NCBI RefSeq assembly: GCF_014653785.1
Contig: NZ_BNAS01000006.1
Span: 1 to 64,000, forward strand
DNA length: 64,000 bases
Direction of reading: 5' to 3'
Origin: Promicromonospora soli
GTDB taxonomy: Bacteria; Actinomycetota; Actinomycetes; Actinomycetales; Cellulomonadaceae
Shown here in pieces: positions 11,874 to 19,684 of this stretch. Both the position numbers and the translations under genes were made by a program. Every line of letters begins with the position of its first letter. Position 1 is the first letter of the stretch. The notes under the pieces were generated by a model, which made no database searches, was not told the DNA's origin, and was given only the letters and a program-made list of their open reading frames with translations.

Positions 11874-12425
11874 GTGATCCTCGAGATCTGGTGGTCCTCG
11901 CTGGCTGCGGCGGACCGTGATCTGCTCGGGATGCTCGACGCCGGTGAGCGCGCCCGGGTGGAGTCGCTCGAGCGCTCCGCGGACCGGGGCCGGTCCCTGA
12001 TCAGCGCGGCGATGCTTCGTGTGGCGGTCGGATCCTACCTCGGGATCGCGCCGGCCGAGGTCGTGGTGGATCGTACCTGCGCCGAGTGCGGCGGCCCGCA
12101 CGGCGCCCCTCGGATCGTGAGCCACGGCACACCGGCCCCCTCGGTCTCCGTCTCGCACTCCGGACTGCTGGCCGTGGTCGCGCTGGTCCCACGTGGGCCG
12201 GTCGGCGTGGACGTGCAGCGGCTCGGCGACCTCGCCGACCCGGCGGACGGTCACGGGTGGGCGACCAGAGAAGCGATGTTCAAGGCCGGGACGCCGGAAC
12301 GGGGGGACGTCGTGGTCCACGAGCTCCGGCCGCCCCTGCCCGGATACGTCGCCGTCGCCGTGGCACCCGCCGAGCTGGAGGGCGCGCCCCGGATCACGCA
12401 CTGGCCGCGGCCGATCCCCGCGTAG
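11874..12425 (+). CDS. Sfp-type 4'-phosphopantetheinyl transferase
   Basis: A 183-residue protein, somewhat short for the Sfp class. It shows VSVSHSGLLAVVAL, then the Mg-binding GVDVQR (Asp113, with Gln where Sfp has Glu) and WATREAMFKAG (Glu133, Lys137), the equivalents of Sfp Glu151 and Lys155. It would load coenzyme A-derived phosphopantetheine onto a carrier Ser, and the obvious partner is Ser526 of the divergently encoded fusion protein. The start GTG at 11874 follows a good AGAGGTGA ribosome site at 11861-11868. A GTG at 11865 is the alternative. The shared 51-bp promoter gap holds the iron box, so both are probably iron-repressed together. Confidence 0.82.
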   Translation: MILEIWWSSLAAADRDLLGMLDAGERARVESLERSADRGRSLISAAMLRVAVGSYLGIAPAEVVVDRTCAECGGPHGAPRIVSHGTPAPSVSVSHSGLLAVVALVPRGPVGVDVQRLGDLADPADGHGWATREAMFKAGTPERGDVVVHELRPPLPGYVAVAVAPAELEGAPRITHWPRPIPA

Positions 12426-12462
12426 TCTCCGGCGTCGGCCGCGCGGGGCGGATACTGGCGGT

Positions 12463-13338
12463 ATGCCGGTTGTCACGAGCCCTGTCGAACGTCTGCGTGC
12501 CCGGGTGGGCGACGCGCTCTTCATGCGCATCGCCGGGCCCGGCGGGTACGAGGAGCGGGACCGGATCCACCTCACACCCGGCCCTCGCTGGTTCGCCCCC
12601 GAGAGTCCCATCCGCCGGGTCCACGGCGACTCGGCGACCTTCGTGGGAGGGCTGCGGGCGCTGCTGCTGCAGTCGCTGCACCCGCTCGCGATGGCGGGTG
12701 TCGCCGGGCACTCCGGGTACCGCGGAGATCCGTGGGGGCGCCTCGCCCGCACCTCGACGTTCCTCGGCTACACGACGTTCGCGACCGCGGAGCACGCCCA
12801 GGAGATGGTCGACCGCGTGCGCGCCGTCCACGAACGGGTGCGGGGCAAGGCTCCCGACGGCCGCCCGTACCGCGCGAGCGACCCCCACCTGCTCAGCTGG
12901 GTGCACGTCGCGGAGGCCGACTCGTTCCTGGCCGCCCACCAGCGCTACGGCGAGAAGGCGCTCACCACGGACGAGGCCGACGAGTACGTCGCCCAGTCGG
13001 GTCGCGTCGCCCGCGCCCTCGGCGCCGAGGTCGTCCCGGAGACGGTCGCCGAGCTGGCCGACCGCATCGAGTCCTACCGCGGCGAGCTGGAGGCCACACC
13101 CGCGGCCCTCGACGCCGCCCGCTTCCTGCTGCGCGAGCCGCCGCTGCCCTGGCCCGCGCGCGGCCCCTACCGCCTGCTCGCGGCGGGGGCGGTGACGCTG
13201 CTGCCGTCCTGGGCTCGCGAGCAGCTGGAGGTCGACACCCGGTTCAGCCGCGTCCTCGGCGGGCCCGCCGGGTCAGTGGCAGTGCGTGCGGTGCGCTGGG
13301 GCATGGACTCCGTCGCGCGCCAGGGCCGGCGCTGGTGA
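12463..13338 (+). CDS. DUF2236 / MpaB-family oxygenase-like protein
   Basis: A 291-residue soluble protein with the family pattern PIRRVHGDSATFVGGLRALLLQSLHPLAMAGVAGH, quoted here by its parts RRVHGD, LLLQSLHP and VAGHS. It also has LLSWVHVAEADSF and a conserved C-terminal RLLAAGAVTLLP. The His and Asp residues in these motifs are those that ligate haem in the rubber oxygenase Lcp and MpaB relatives. Most actinobacterial members have no proven substrate. It is 38 bp downstream of the PPTase gene in the same direction, so read-through is possible, but no functional tie is evident. The ATG at 12463 is the first good start after the PPTase stop. Confidence 0.8.
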   Translation: MPVVTSPVERLRARVGDALFMRIAGPGGYEERDRIHLTPGPRWFAPESPIRRVHGDSATFVGGLRALLLQSLHPLAMAGVAGHSGYRGDPWGRLARTSTFLGYTTFATAEHAQEMVDRVRAVHERVRGKAPDGRPYRASDPHLLSWVHVAEADSFLAAHQRYGEKALTTDEADEYVAQSGRVARALGAEVVPETVAELADRIESYRGELEATPAALDAARFLLREPPLPWPARGPYRLLAAGAVTLLPSWAREQLEVDTRFSRVLGGPAGSVAVRAVRWGMDSVARQGRRW

Positions 13339-13359
13339 CCCTGCTCTAGCCTGGGCCTC

Positions 13360-14352
13360 GTGGAGAGCATCACCAAGAACCGCCAGTCCCTGGACACGCT
13401 CCGCGCCATGGTGGCGCGCGCCTACGGCCCTGACGCCGTCCCGGACGGGGAAACCTGGGTCGAGGAGCTGGGGCACGGCTGGTTCAACGTCGTCTACAAG
13501 CTCACTCTCGCGGACGGGCGTCAGGTCGCACTGAAGATCGCCCCGCCGCCCGACGTCGAGGTCATGACGTACGAGCATCGAGCGATGCGGACGGAGCTGG
13601 AGGCGCTGCGTCTCGTCTCCGCCCACACCGGCGTGCCCGTCCCGACGGTCGACTACGCCGACCTGGACCACGACCTCGTCGACGTCGACTACTTCTTCAT
13701 GCCGTACGTCGCCGCCGACAATCTGGGCGTCGTCAGGGACGAGCTCGGCACCTCCGACCTCGAGCGATACAAGGCCGCGCTCGGCGCCGCGAACCGCGAG
13801 CTCAACACGATCCTCGGCCCGGCGTTCGGCCCCATCACCGCACCCACCTACCCGACCTGGCGCGCCGCGTTCACCGCGATGTTCGACGGCGTGCTCGACG
13901 ACGGCCGCCGCCGGGGCGTCGAGCTCGGCCGGCCGTACGACGAGATCCGGGCGGTGCTGACCGCGCACGAACACCTGCTCGACGAAGCCACCGAGCCGCG
14001 CTACGTCGAGTGGGACCTGTGGGACGGCAACGCGCTGGTCCGCGACGGAGAGATCGTGTGCATCATCGATCACGAGCGCGCATTCTTCGGCGACCCGCTC
14101 ATCGAGGTCGGGTTCGCCGGGCTCCTGACGTCGGCGTTCGGCGACGCCACGGCCTTCGCGCGGGGGTACGGCCGTGGGCCGCTCACCGGGCCCGAGGAGA
14201 TCCGTCGCCAGCTCTACACGCTGCACCTCGCTCTCATCATGACCATCGAGACCGTCTATCGCGGCCACACCGACCCCGGCCAGTACGACTGGGCCCGCGA
14301 GCGCGTCGACGAGGTCATGACCGCACTGACGCGTGGGCGCCCGACTGCGTGA
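13360..14352 (+). CDS. Aminoglycoside phosphotransferase (APH)-like kinase
   Basis: A 330-residue protein of the APH/choline-kinase fold. A nucleotide-binding region (GWFNVVYKLTLADGRQVALKIAPP) carries the Lys, and the catalytic loop reads YVEWDLWDGNALV. The Mg-binding segment IIDHERAFFGDP is intact. In classic APH enzymes the loop is HGDLHxGN. Here the His before the catalytic Asp is Trp, a variant seen in large uncharacterised actinobacterial groups. The substrate cannot be told, and drug resistance should not be assumed. The GTG start is 21 bp after the previous stop, and its own stop overlaps the start of the MATE gene. Confidence 0.8.
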   Translation: MESITKNRQSLDTLRAMVARAYGPDAVPDGETWVEELGHGWFNVVYKLTLADGRQVALKIAPPPDVEVMTYEHRAMRTELEALRLVSAHTGVPVPTVDYADLDHDLVDVDYFFMPYVAADNLGVVRDELGTSDLERYKAALGAANRELNTILGPAFGPITAPTYPTWRAAFTAMFDGVLDDGRRRGVELGRPYDEIRAVLTAHEHLLDEATEPRYVEWDLWDGNALVRDGEIVCIIDHERAFFGDPLIEVGFAGLLTSAFGDATAFARGYGRGPLTGPEEIRRQLYTLHLALIMTIETVYRGHTDPGQYDWARERVDEVMTALTRGRPTA

Positions 14353-15704
14353 CGGAGAGACAGTCCTCCGAGCAGGCGACCGCCCTGGGCGTGCGCCCCG
14401 TCGGGCGCCTGCTGTGGCACGCCTGCTCGCAGACGACCTTGTCGGTGGGTGTGTACGGCATCTACGCCCTCACGAATGCCTGGTTCGTCGCCCGCGGTGT
14501 CGGGCCGGACGCGCTGGCGGCGGTCAACCTCGTCGCGCCCGTCCTGCTGATCCTGGGTGCTGTCGGCACCACCGTCGGCGTCGGCGGCGCGTCGCTGGTC
14601 TCGCGGCGGCTCGGTGCCGGCGATTCCGGGGGCGCCGGGCGCGCCGCGGGCAACACGTTCGTCGTCTTCTGGGTGACCGCGCTCGTGGTGATGGTGGCCG
14701 GGCTGGCGGCACTCGAACCGCTGCTCACCGTCCTCGGCGCGCACGGCGAGGTACGCGGGTACGCCCGTGACTATGCGGTGGTCCTGCTGCTCGGGGCATT
14801 CTCGGCCACGGGCTTCTCGGCGCTAGTGCGGGCCGAAGGGCGGATGGCCTTCTCGACGATGCTGTGGGTAGGGCCGATCCTCGTGCAGATGACGCTCGAT
14901 CCGCTGCTGGTCTTCGGCCTGGACATGGGCGTGCGCGGCGCCGCGCTGGGAACGGTCGGAGGACAGTCCCTCTCCACCGGGATGAGCCTGTGGTTCTTCT
15001 TCGTCCAGAGGCGGCGCCCGTACCGGGTCGGCCTGAAGCAGCTGCGCCCGCACCTGGCCACGATCGCCGCCGTCATCACGATCGGGGCGCCCTCGTTCCT
15101 CGCGGGATTCGGCGCGACCCTGCTCGTCGTGCTCGCGAACAACCGGCTCGCCGCCACGGGCGGCGCCGTCGCGCTGGCCGCGTTCGCCGTCGCGTCCAGG
15201 CTGCAGACCTTCGCCGCCATGCCCCACATGGGCATCGCGCAGGGTCTGCAGCCGGTCGCCGGGTACAACGCCGGCGCGCAGCTCTGGCCGCGGGTGCGGC
15301 GCGCCCGCGTGCTGGCACTACGGGCCACGGTCGGCTACGGCGCCGCCGCGGCCGCCGCGCTCGCTCTGCTCGCCGAACCACTGGTCGGCCTCTTCGTCGA
15401 CGACGGCCCCGTTGCGACCGCGAGCGTCACCGCCGTGCGCATCATCGCCGCCGGGCTCGTCTTCTCCGGCGTCACGCCGATGGTCTCGAGCTACTTCCAG
15501 GCGCTCGGCCAGGCGCGCCCGTCGTACGCGCTCTCGCTGGGCACGCTCCTGGTGATCAAGATCCCGCTGCTGCTGCTCCTGGGAACGTTCGGCGGACCCG
15601 GGGTGTGGATCGGCCTCTCGGCGGGGGAGGCCGCCGCCGCGGTGGCCGCTCTCATCCTGCTGCGCGCCCAACAGGAACGCGGTGCGCGCGCCGCCCTTGC
15701 CTAA
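14349..15704 (+). CDS. MATE family multidrug/cation efflux transporter
   Basis: A 451-residue membrane protein with about 12 hydrophobic helices. It has MATE-like repeats in each half (TLSVGVYGIYALTNAWFVA, LVAPVLLILGAVGTTVGVGGASLVSRRLG in pieces, AAGNTF, and later PHMGIAQGLQPVAGYNAGA). The start GTG at 14349 overlaps the kinase stop as GTGA, so the two are translationally coupled. Family members export cationic drugs or metabolites with Na+ or H+. Coupling to the APH-like kinase suggests a modify-and-export pair, which is inference. Confidence 0.87.
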   Translation: MTERQSSEQATALGVRPVGRLLWHACSQTTLSVGVYGIYALTNAWFVARGVGPDALAAVNLVAPVLLILGAVGTTVGVGGASLVSRRLGAGDSGGAGRAAGNTFVVFWVTALVVMVAGLAALEPLLTVLGAHGEVRGYARDYAVVLLLGAFSATGFSALVRAEGRMAFSTMLWVGPILVQMTLDPLLVFGLDMGVRGAALGTVGGQSLSTGMSLWFFFVQRRRPYRVGLKQLRPHLATIAAVITIGAPSFLAGFGATLLVVLANNRLAATGGAVALAAFAVASRLQTFAAMPHMGIAQGLQPVAGYNAGAQLWPRVRRARVLALRATVGYGAAAAAALALLAEPLVGLFVDDGPVATASVTAVRIIAAGLVFSGVTPMVSSYFQALGQARPSYALSLGTLLVIKIPLLLLLGTFGGPGVWIGLSAGEAAAAVAALILLRAQQERGARAALA

Positions 15705-15780
15705 CCCGGGTGTTCACGGCAGAGTCTGTGGTGACGCACCTCACACCGGCGTGAGGCGCGTCGCCAAGGGGGGTTGCCGA

Positions 15781-16074
15781 ATGACGAACACCGAATTCGC
15801 GACGCTTCGCCGCTCGATCGAGCAGCTGCGCCACAGCGTCGCCGGGGTGCGCAACGCTTTCGGCGACGCGCCCGAGGTCCGCCGGCTCATCAACGATCTC
15901 GAGCGGCTCGAGATCGACGCGAGCGAGCTCGCCTCGGCCGAGCCCCTCCGGCAACCGGGCCTCCCCGGTCGGATTCCGGAGCACGTCGTCATCCCCGACA
16001 CGCCGCTGGACGAGACGATGTTCAGCGACGCTGACGACGAGGGCCTCGGCGGCTACCACGGCGACCGGTCGTGA
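15781..16074 (+). CDS. Small conserved protein at the head of the sdh operon
   Basis: A 97-residue acidic protein with a predicted helical N-terminal half (FATLRRSIEQLRHSVAGVRNAF in part, then EVRRLINDLERLEIDASEL) and an unstructured Asp-rich tail. There is no transmembrane segment and no family I recognise. The ATG at 15781 is preceded by a strong AAGGGGGG site. Its stop overlaps the GTG of the succinate dehydrogenase membrane subunit, so it is translated with the sdh genes. It may assist the complex. No function is proposed beyond that. Confidence 0.7.
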   Translation: MTNTEFATLRRSIEQLRHSVAGVRNAFGDAPEVRRLINDLERLEIDASELASAEPLRQPGLPGRIPEHVVIPDTPLDETMFSDADDEGLGGYHGDRS

Positions 16075-16895
16075 CCACGACCGCCCGAGGAGTCGACGCG
16101 CGAGGTGTCAACAGTCCGGGGCGAGCTGCGGTCGGGGCGCGCACGCTGCGGACGGACCGGTGGTGGCTGCCGCCGACGGCGACCACGATCGGCCTGCTGA
16201 TCTTCCTCGTGTACGGCGGGGTGCGGGCGTTCCAGCAGCAGTACTTCTTCGCGGACGAGCGCTACCTGACGCCGTTCTACTCGCCCTGCGTGTCGCTCGG
16301 GTGCGCGTCGGAGCCGGGCTCCGCGCACTTCGGGATGTTCATCCCCGACCACCCGCTCATCCCGTACGCGGCGCTCAGCCTGCCGTTCCTGCTGCTGTTC
16401 CGGCTGACCTGCTACTACTACCGCAAGGCGTACTACCGGTCGTTCGTGCTGGCGCCCGCCGCCTGCGCGGTGCCGGAGCCGCACGCGACGTACACGGGCG
16501 AGACGCGCTTCCCGCTGATCATGCAGAACGTCCACCGGTACTTCTTCTATGTCGCGGTGGTCATCTCGGTCATCAACACCTACGACGCGATAGTCGCCTT
16601 CCGGCATCCCACTGACGGGTTCGTCGTCGGCGTCGGCAACCTCGTGCTGCTTGGGAACGTCGCCCTGCTGTGGTGCTACACGGCGTCGTGCCACTCGTGC
16701 CGGCACGTGATGGGCGGCCGGCTCACGCACTTCTCGAAGCATCCGGTTCGCTACTGGCTCTGGACCAAGATCTCCGCGCTCAACGCGCGGCACCAGTTCT
16801 TCGCGTGGATCACGCTCGCCACGCTCATCCTCACGGATCTGTACGTGATGCTCGTCGCGCGCGGGACCATCACCGACCTGCGACTCATCGGCTAG
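16071..16895 (+). CDS. sdhC: Succinate dehydrogenase membrane anchor subunit (actinobacterial Sdh1 type)
   Basis: A 274-residue membrane protein with about five hydrophobic helices (LPPTATTIGLLIFLVYGG, LIPYAALSLPFLLLFRLTC, YFFYVAVVISVIN, LVLLGNVALLWCYTASC, FFAWITLATLILTDLYVML in outline). It matches in size and position the single large anchor encoded beside sdhA and sdhB in the mycobacterial Sdh1 type (Rv0249c-like). Several His residues lie in or next to helices (NVHRYFF, CHSCRH), as expected for quinone or haem contact. The CHSCRH segment deserves attention as a possible redox or metal site. Starts by GTG overlapping the previous stop. Confidence 0.82.
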   Translation: MTTTARGVDARGVNSPGRAAVGARTLRTDRWWLPPTATTIGLLIFLVYGGVRAFQQQYFFADERYLTPFYSPCVSLGCASEPGSAHFGMFIPDHPLIPYAALSLPFLLLFRLTCYYYRKAYYRSFVLAPAACAVPEPHATYTGETRFPLIMQNVHRYFFYVAVVISVINTYDAIVAFRHPTDGFVVGVGNLVLLGNVALLWCYTASCHSCRHVMGGRLTHFSKHPVRYWLWTKISALNARHQFFAWITLATLILTDLYVMLVARGTITDLRLIG

Positions 16896-16911
16896 GAGAG
16901 GGAGCCCGGCC

Positions 16912-18888
16912 TTGACCGAGACCGAACAGCACGACTACGACGTCCTCGTCATCGGCGCCGGGGGCGCTGGGCTGCGCGCCGCGATCGAGGCGCGCGAACG
17001 CGGGCTGAGGACGGCCATCGTCTGCAAGTCGCTGTTCGGCAAGGCGCACACCGTGATGGCCGAGGGCGGGTGCGCCGCGGCGATGGGCAACGTCAACGAG
17101 AACGACTCCTGGCAGGTGCACTTCCGCGACACGATGCGCGGCGGGAAGTTCCTCAACAGCTGGCGGATGGCGGAGCTGCACGCGAAGGAGGCGCCGGACC
17201 GGGTCTGGGAGCTCGAGACGTACGGCGCACTGTTCGACCGCACCAAGGACGGCCGGATCAGCCAGCGCCACTTCGGCGGGCACACGTACCCGCGGCTCGC
17301 GCACGTCGGCGACCGGACGGGGCTGGAGCTTCTCCGCACCATGCAGCAGCGCATCGTGTCGCTGCAGCAGGACGACTACGCCGAGACCGGCGACTACGAG
17401 GCGCGGCTGCGCGTGTTCGCCGAGTGCACGGTCACGGAGCTGCTGACCGACCCCTCGACGGGCTCAGGGCAGGCCGGCGCGATCGCCGGGGCGTTCGGGT
17501 ACTGGCGGGAGTCGGGCCGGCACGTGGTGTTCTCGGCGCCTGCGGTGGTGCTCGCCACGGGCGGCATCGGCAAGTCGTTCCAGGTCACGTCGAACTCGTG
17601 GGAGTACACGGGTGACGGCCACGCCCTCGCGCTGCGCGCCGGCGCGAACTTGATCGACATGGAGTTCGTCCAGTTCCACCCGACGGGCATGGTCTGGCCG
17701 CCCAGCGTCAAGGGCATCCTGGTGACCGAGGGCGTGCGCGGCGACGGCGGCGTGCTCAAGAACTCGGACGGCAAGCGCTTCATGTTCGACTACATCCCCG
17801 ACGTGTTCAAGGGCCAGTACGCCCAGACCGAGGACGAGGCGGACCGCTGGTACGAGGACCAGGAGAACAACCGCCGCACGCCCGACCTGCTGCCCCGCGA
17901 CGAGGTGGCCCGCGCGATCAACACCGAGGTGAAGGAGGGCCGCGGCTCCCCGCACGGCGGTGTCTACCTCGACATCGCGAGCCGCATGCCCGCGGAGGAG
18001 ATCCGGCGCCGCCTGCCGTCGATGTATCACCAGTTCAAGGAGCTGGCCGACGTCGACATCACTGCCGAGCCGATGGAGGTCGGCCCGACCTGCCACTACG
18101 TGATGGGCGGGATCGAGGTCGACCCGGACACCGGGCAGTCGCGCGTACCGGGTCTGTTCGCGGCGGGGGAGTGCGCTGGCGGGATGCACGGGTCGAACCG
18201 GCTCGGCGGCAACTCGCTCTCGGACCTGCTGGTGTTCGGCCGCCGCGCGGGGCTCGGCGCTGCCGACTACGTCGTCGGCCTGGAGCGCCGTCCTGCCGTC
18301 CGGGAGGCGGACGTCGAGGTCGCGGCGGCCATGACGCTCGCGCCGTTCGACGCGCACCCGGCCGCCGCCGGGGGCGAGAACCCGTACACGCTGCACGCCG
18401 AGCTGCAGCGGGTGATGAACGACCTGGTCGGCATCATCCGCACGGAGTCGGAGATGATCTCCGCGCTCGACCGGCTCGGCGAGCTGCGGGCCCGGCTGCA
18501 CGACGTCGTCGTCGAGGGCCACCGGCAGTACAACCCGGGCTGGCACCTGGCGCTCGACCTGCGGAACATGCTCATGGTCAGCGAGGCCGTGGCCTCCTCG
18601 GCCCTGCTGCGCACCGAGAGCCGCGGCGGGCACACCCGCGAGGACCACCCGGGGCTCGACCCGCGGTGGCGGCACCGGGTGCTCGTCACGCACTGCGTCC
18701 GGGCCGGGGCGGACGGCGGTGTCGTGGTGCCGCGGATCGCCGTCGAACCGGCGGAACGGGCCCCGATGCGCGCCGACCTGCTCGCACTTTTCGACCTGAC
18801 CGAGCTGGAGAAGTACTACACGGCGCCCGAGCTGGCGGGGCACCTGGATCGCGTCGAGGCCCAGCACACCGAGGGAGGCACGGCATGA
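16912..18888 (+). CDS. sdhA: Succinate dehydrogenase / fumarate reductase flavoprotein subunit
   Basis: A 658-residue flavoprotein oxidising succinate to fumarate at the inner face of the membrane. The dinucleotide fold begins with VLVIGAGGAGLRAAIEA. The covalent FAD histidine is His46 in KAHTVMAEGG. Substrate-site motifs QFHPTG, TEGVRGDGG and SNRLGGNSLSDLLVFGRRAG are intact. The TTG at 16912 starts just before the Rossmann strand, behind an AGGAGAGGGAG site. Residues 181-188 (PSTGSGQA) are an in-frame insertion that appears to come from an interspersed repeat; see the separate entry. The stop overlaps the sdhB start as ATGA. Confidence 0.95.
   Translation: MTETEQHDYDVLVIGAGGAGLRAAIEARERGLRTAIVCKSLFGKAHTVMAEGGCAAAMGNVNENDSWQVHFRDTMRGGKFLNSWRMAELHAKEAPDRVWELETYGALFDRTKDGRISQRHFGGHTYPRLAHVGDRTGLELLRTMQQRIVSLQQDDYAETGDYEARLRVFAECTVTELLTDPSTGSGQAGAIAGAFGYWRESGRHVVFSAPAVVLATGGIGKSFQVTSNSWEYTGDGHALALRAGANLIDMEFVQFHPTGMVWPPSVKGILVTEGVRGDGGVLKNSDGKRFMFDYIPDVFKGQYAQTEDEADRWYEDQENNRRTPDLLPRDEVARAINTEVKEGRGSPHGGVYLDIASRMPAEEIRRRLPSMYHQFKELADVDITAEPMEVGPTCHYVMGGIEVDPDTGQSRVPGLFAAGECAGGMHGSNRLGGNSLSDLLVFGRRAGLGAADYVVGLERRPAVREADVEVAAAMTLAPFDAHPAAAGGENPYTLHAELQRVMNDLVGIIRTESEMISALDRLGELRARLHDVVVEGHRQYNPGWHLALDLRNMLMVSEAVASSALLRTESRGGHTREDHPGLDPRWRHRVLVTHCVRAGADGGVVVPRIAVEPAERAPMRADLLALFDLTELEKYYTAPELAGHLDRVEAQHTEGGTA
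17452..17475 (+). repeat. Interspersed repeat element inserted in-frame in sdhA
   Basis: The stretch CCCTCGACGGGCTCAGGGCA, followed by GGCC, encodes Pro-Ser-Thr-Gly-Ser-Gly-Gln-Ala in SdhA, and Ala-Cys-Pro-Glu-Pro-Val-Glu-Gly on the opposite strand. From memory, this type of sequence (CCTTCGACnnGCTCAGGgcagg) occurs as a dispersed element in many genomes, often inside reading frames. The TCA serine codon is unusual in this GC-rich gene. The surrounding Sdh sequence reads through if the eight codons are removed. Confidence 0.6.
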
Positions 18889-19637
18889 GCTACCGGGGCC
18901 GGTTCCGCGTGTGGCGCGGGGACGCCGACGGCGGCGCCCTGGCGGACTTCCAGGTGGAGGTCAACGAGGGCGAGGTGGTGCTCGACGTCCTCCACCGGCT
19001 GCAGGCGACGCAGACCCCCGATCTCGCGGTGCGGTGGAACTGCAAGGCGGGCAAGTGCGGGTCGTGCTCGGCGGAGATCAACGGGCGGCCAAGACTGCTG
19101 TGCATGACGCGGATGTCCGTCTTCGAGCGCGACGAGGTAGTGACCGTGACGCCGATGCGGAGCTTCCCGGTGATCCGTGACCTCGTCACGGACGTGTCGT
19201 TCAACTACTCGAAGGCGCGCGAGATCCCGTCCTTCACGCCGCCACCCGGCCTGGCGCCGGGCGAGTACCGGATGGGGCAGGTCGACGTCGAGCGGTCGCA
19301 GGAGTTCCGCAAGTGCATCGAGTGCTTCCTGTGCCAGGACACGTGCCACGTCGTGCGCGACCACGAGGAGAACAAGCGGTCGTTCGCCGGCCCGCGCTTC
19401 CTCATGCGGATCGCCGAGCTCGAGATGCACCCGCTAGACGTCGCCGACCGGGTGCAGGCGGCACAGGACGAGCACGGGCTCGGCCTGTGCAACATCACCA
19501 AGTGCTGCACCGACGTGTGCCCCGAGGGGATCCACATCACCGACAACGCGCTCATCCCGATGAAGGAGCGCGTGGCGGACCGGCGCTACGACCCCCTCGT
19601 CTGGCTGGGCCGGACGATCTCGCGCCGGCGGAGCTGA
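18885..19637 (+). CDS. sdhB: Succinate dehydrogenase iron-sulfur subunit
   Basis: A 250-residue protein with an N-terminal 2Fe-2S ferredoxin domain (CKAGKCGSCSAEINGRPRLLC, given by its cysteines) and a C-terminal dicluster domain with CIECFLCQDTCHV and CNITKCCTDVCPEGI, ligating the 4Fe-4S and 3Fe-4S centres. It carries electrons from SdhA FAD to the quinone site in the anchor. The ATG at 18885 overlaps the sdhA stop, so SdhA and SdhB are made in stoichiometry. It is the last gene of the operon and converges on the decayed glucarate dehydratase region. Confidence 0.94.
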   Translation: MSYRGRFRVWRGDADGGALADFQVEVNEGEVVLDVLHRLQATQTPDLAVRWNCKAGKCGSCSAEINGRPRLLCMTRMSVFERDEVVTVTPMRSFPVIRDLVTDVSFNYSKAREIPSFTPPPGLAPGEYRMGQVDVERSQEFRKCIECFLCQDTCHVVRDHEENKRSFAGPRFLMRIAELEMHPLDVADRVQAAQDEHGLGLCNITKCCTDVCPEGIHITDNALIPMKERVADRRYDPLVWLGRTISRRRS

Positions 19638-19654
19638 GGAGCGAGCGCTCGGTA

Positions 19655-19684
19655 CGCATCGCTCAGTACCGCATCGCTCAGTAC
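19655..19684. repeat. Perfect 15-bp tandem duplication
   Basis: CGCATCGCTCAGTAC occurs twice in a row (19655-19669 and 19670-19684). It lies between sdhB and the truncated glucarate dehydratase. Each copy supplies a TGA in the dehydratase reading frame, so the duplication sits exactly at the truncation point. Confidence 0.85.

Noticed and set aside
9177-12425. Full nonribosomal peptide siderophore cluster
   Set aside because: There is only one adenylation and one carrier domain, and no condensation, thioesterase, isochorismate or NIS synthetase gene.
13360-14352. Aminoglycoside resistance gene
   Set aside because: The catalytic loop differs from drug-modifying APH enzymes and no resistance context is present.
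15739-15756. CCTCAC / GTGAGG hairpin after the MATE gene
   Set aside because: Six-base arms and no further support. It is too weak to call a terminator.
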